From assembly GCA_016194825.1 (NCBI GenBank), contig JACQAR010000059.1, positions 1-12,624 of the forward strand: a DNA stretch of 12,624 nucleotides. The letters run 5' to 3'. The translations under genes were made by a program, and so were the position numbers. Under the pieces are notes generated by a model. It had not been told where the DNA came from. It saw nothing but the letters and a program-made list of their open reading frames with translations, and did not search any database. The stretch comes from Chlamydiia bacterium. GTDB lineage: Bacteria > Chlamydiota > Chlamydiia > Chlamydiales > SM23-39. Below, piece after piece: positions 12,506-12,624 of this stretch. Numbering within the stretch: position 1 is the first letter of the stretch; every line of letters starts with the position of its first letter.

Positions 12506-12624
12506 TAGACTTCTTTCGAAACTCGCTTTGCCTGGAAAAATCAAAGATTTTCTAGGAAAATTTTTAGAATCTACGGAGTAGATTCGGGTAGCGGAGGCGA
12601 AGCGACTTGACTAAAGTCGCTGAG
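12506..12624. repeat. Left half of a GCTTTG...CAAATG palindromic element, cut by the window end
   Basis: The arm TAGACTTCTTTCGAAAC (12506-12522) is followed by a core starting GCTTTG (12525). Core blocks shared with 11541-11640 are AAAAATC, AGATTTT, ATTTTTAGAA and GCGACTT...AAGTCG. Inner hairpins GAATCTAC/GTAGATTC and GCGACTT/AAGTCGC occupy the same places as in that copy, with different stem bases. The right half is outside the window; the partner arm matches 60-76 at the window start. Confidence 0.75.

Noticed and set aside
12265..12544. Minus-strand frames with alternating Cys-Pro residues
   Set aside because: The Cys-Pro pattern is simply the GGGCA-rich tail of the REP-like unit read backwards.
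1..12624. CRISPR array
   Set aside because: The repeats are few, inverted and of differing length; no regularly spaced direct repeats or cas genes are present.
1..12624. tRNA or rRNA genes
   Set aside because: No stretch showed a tRNA cloverleaf with its conserved T-loop bases, or rRNA-like sequence. Hairpins in the spacers belong to the palindromic elements.

Overview
The window reads as a piece of a chlamydial chromosome, most likely from an environmental (Parachlamydiales-like) lineage rather than Chlamydiaceae. The evidence is gene content. trhO/yceA, rpsD, murJ and nfo lie side by side, as I recall them in Chlamydia trachomatis (CT624-CT627). xerC lies beside a YbiT-like ABC-F gene, as I recall for CT347/CT348. 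HemA is the short, divergent kind. An asparaginyl-tRNA synthetase, which C. trachomatis lacks, argues for a relative with a larger genome. Species cannot be set from this sequence alone.

Layout: the window opens inside a repeat element, followed by a small lipoprotein gene (-) and a small coiled-coil protein (+). Next come trhO (-), rpsD (+), murJ (-) and the coupled pair nfo-asnS (+). A two-helix membrane protein gene (-) and a gene-poor stretch (about 7.04-7.65 kb) follow, then hemA (-), a small proline/asparagine-rich protein (+), xerC (-), an ABC-F ATPase (+) and a SpoU/TrmH-family RNA methyltransferase (+). The window closes inside a second repeat element.

Most genes are housekeeping: translation and tRNA modification (rpsD, asnS, trhO, ABC-F, SpoU), tetrapyrrole synthesis (hemA), lipid II export (murJ), base-excision repair (nfo) and chromosome dimer resolution (xerC). 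Apart from nfo-asnS, which overlap by ATGA, no gene pair shows tight coupling. Strands alternate, so most genes are probably transcribed alone.

The unusual part lies between the genes. Many spacers are filled by a palindromic element, and I can sort these into several kinds. (1) Elements whose core begins GCTTTG and ends CAAATG, flanked by perfectly paired arms of 14-18 bp that differ from locus to locus (11527-11700, 4338-4430, and the two window ends). (2) REP-like hairpins beginning AGTTCA and followed by GGGCA-rich DNA, with compensated stem changes (2015-2111 and 12411-12464). (3) A long inverted repeat and a short relative of it on the two sides of hemA (7446-7651 and 8697-8762). (4) A 23-bp-armed inverted repeat after trhO (908-1054). 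Several of these contain or touch the stop codon of the neighbouring gene, and one supplies part of the next gene's ribosome binding site. The two window ends are complementary halves of one element type in the same orientation and share the heptamer CGCTGAG. This suggests a draft contig broken at repeats, or less likely a circular join.
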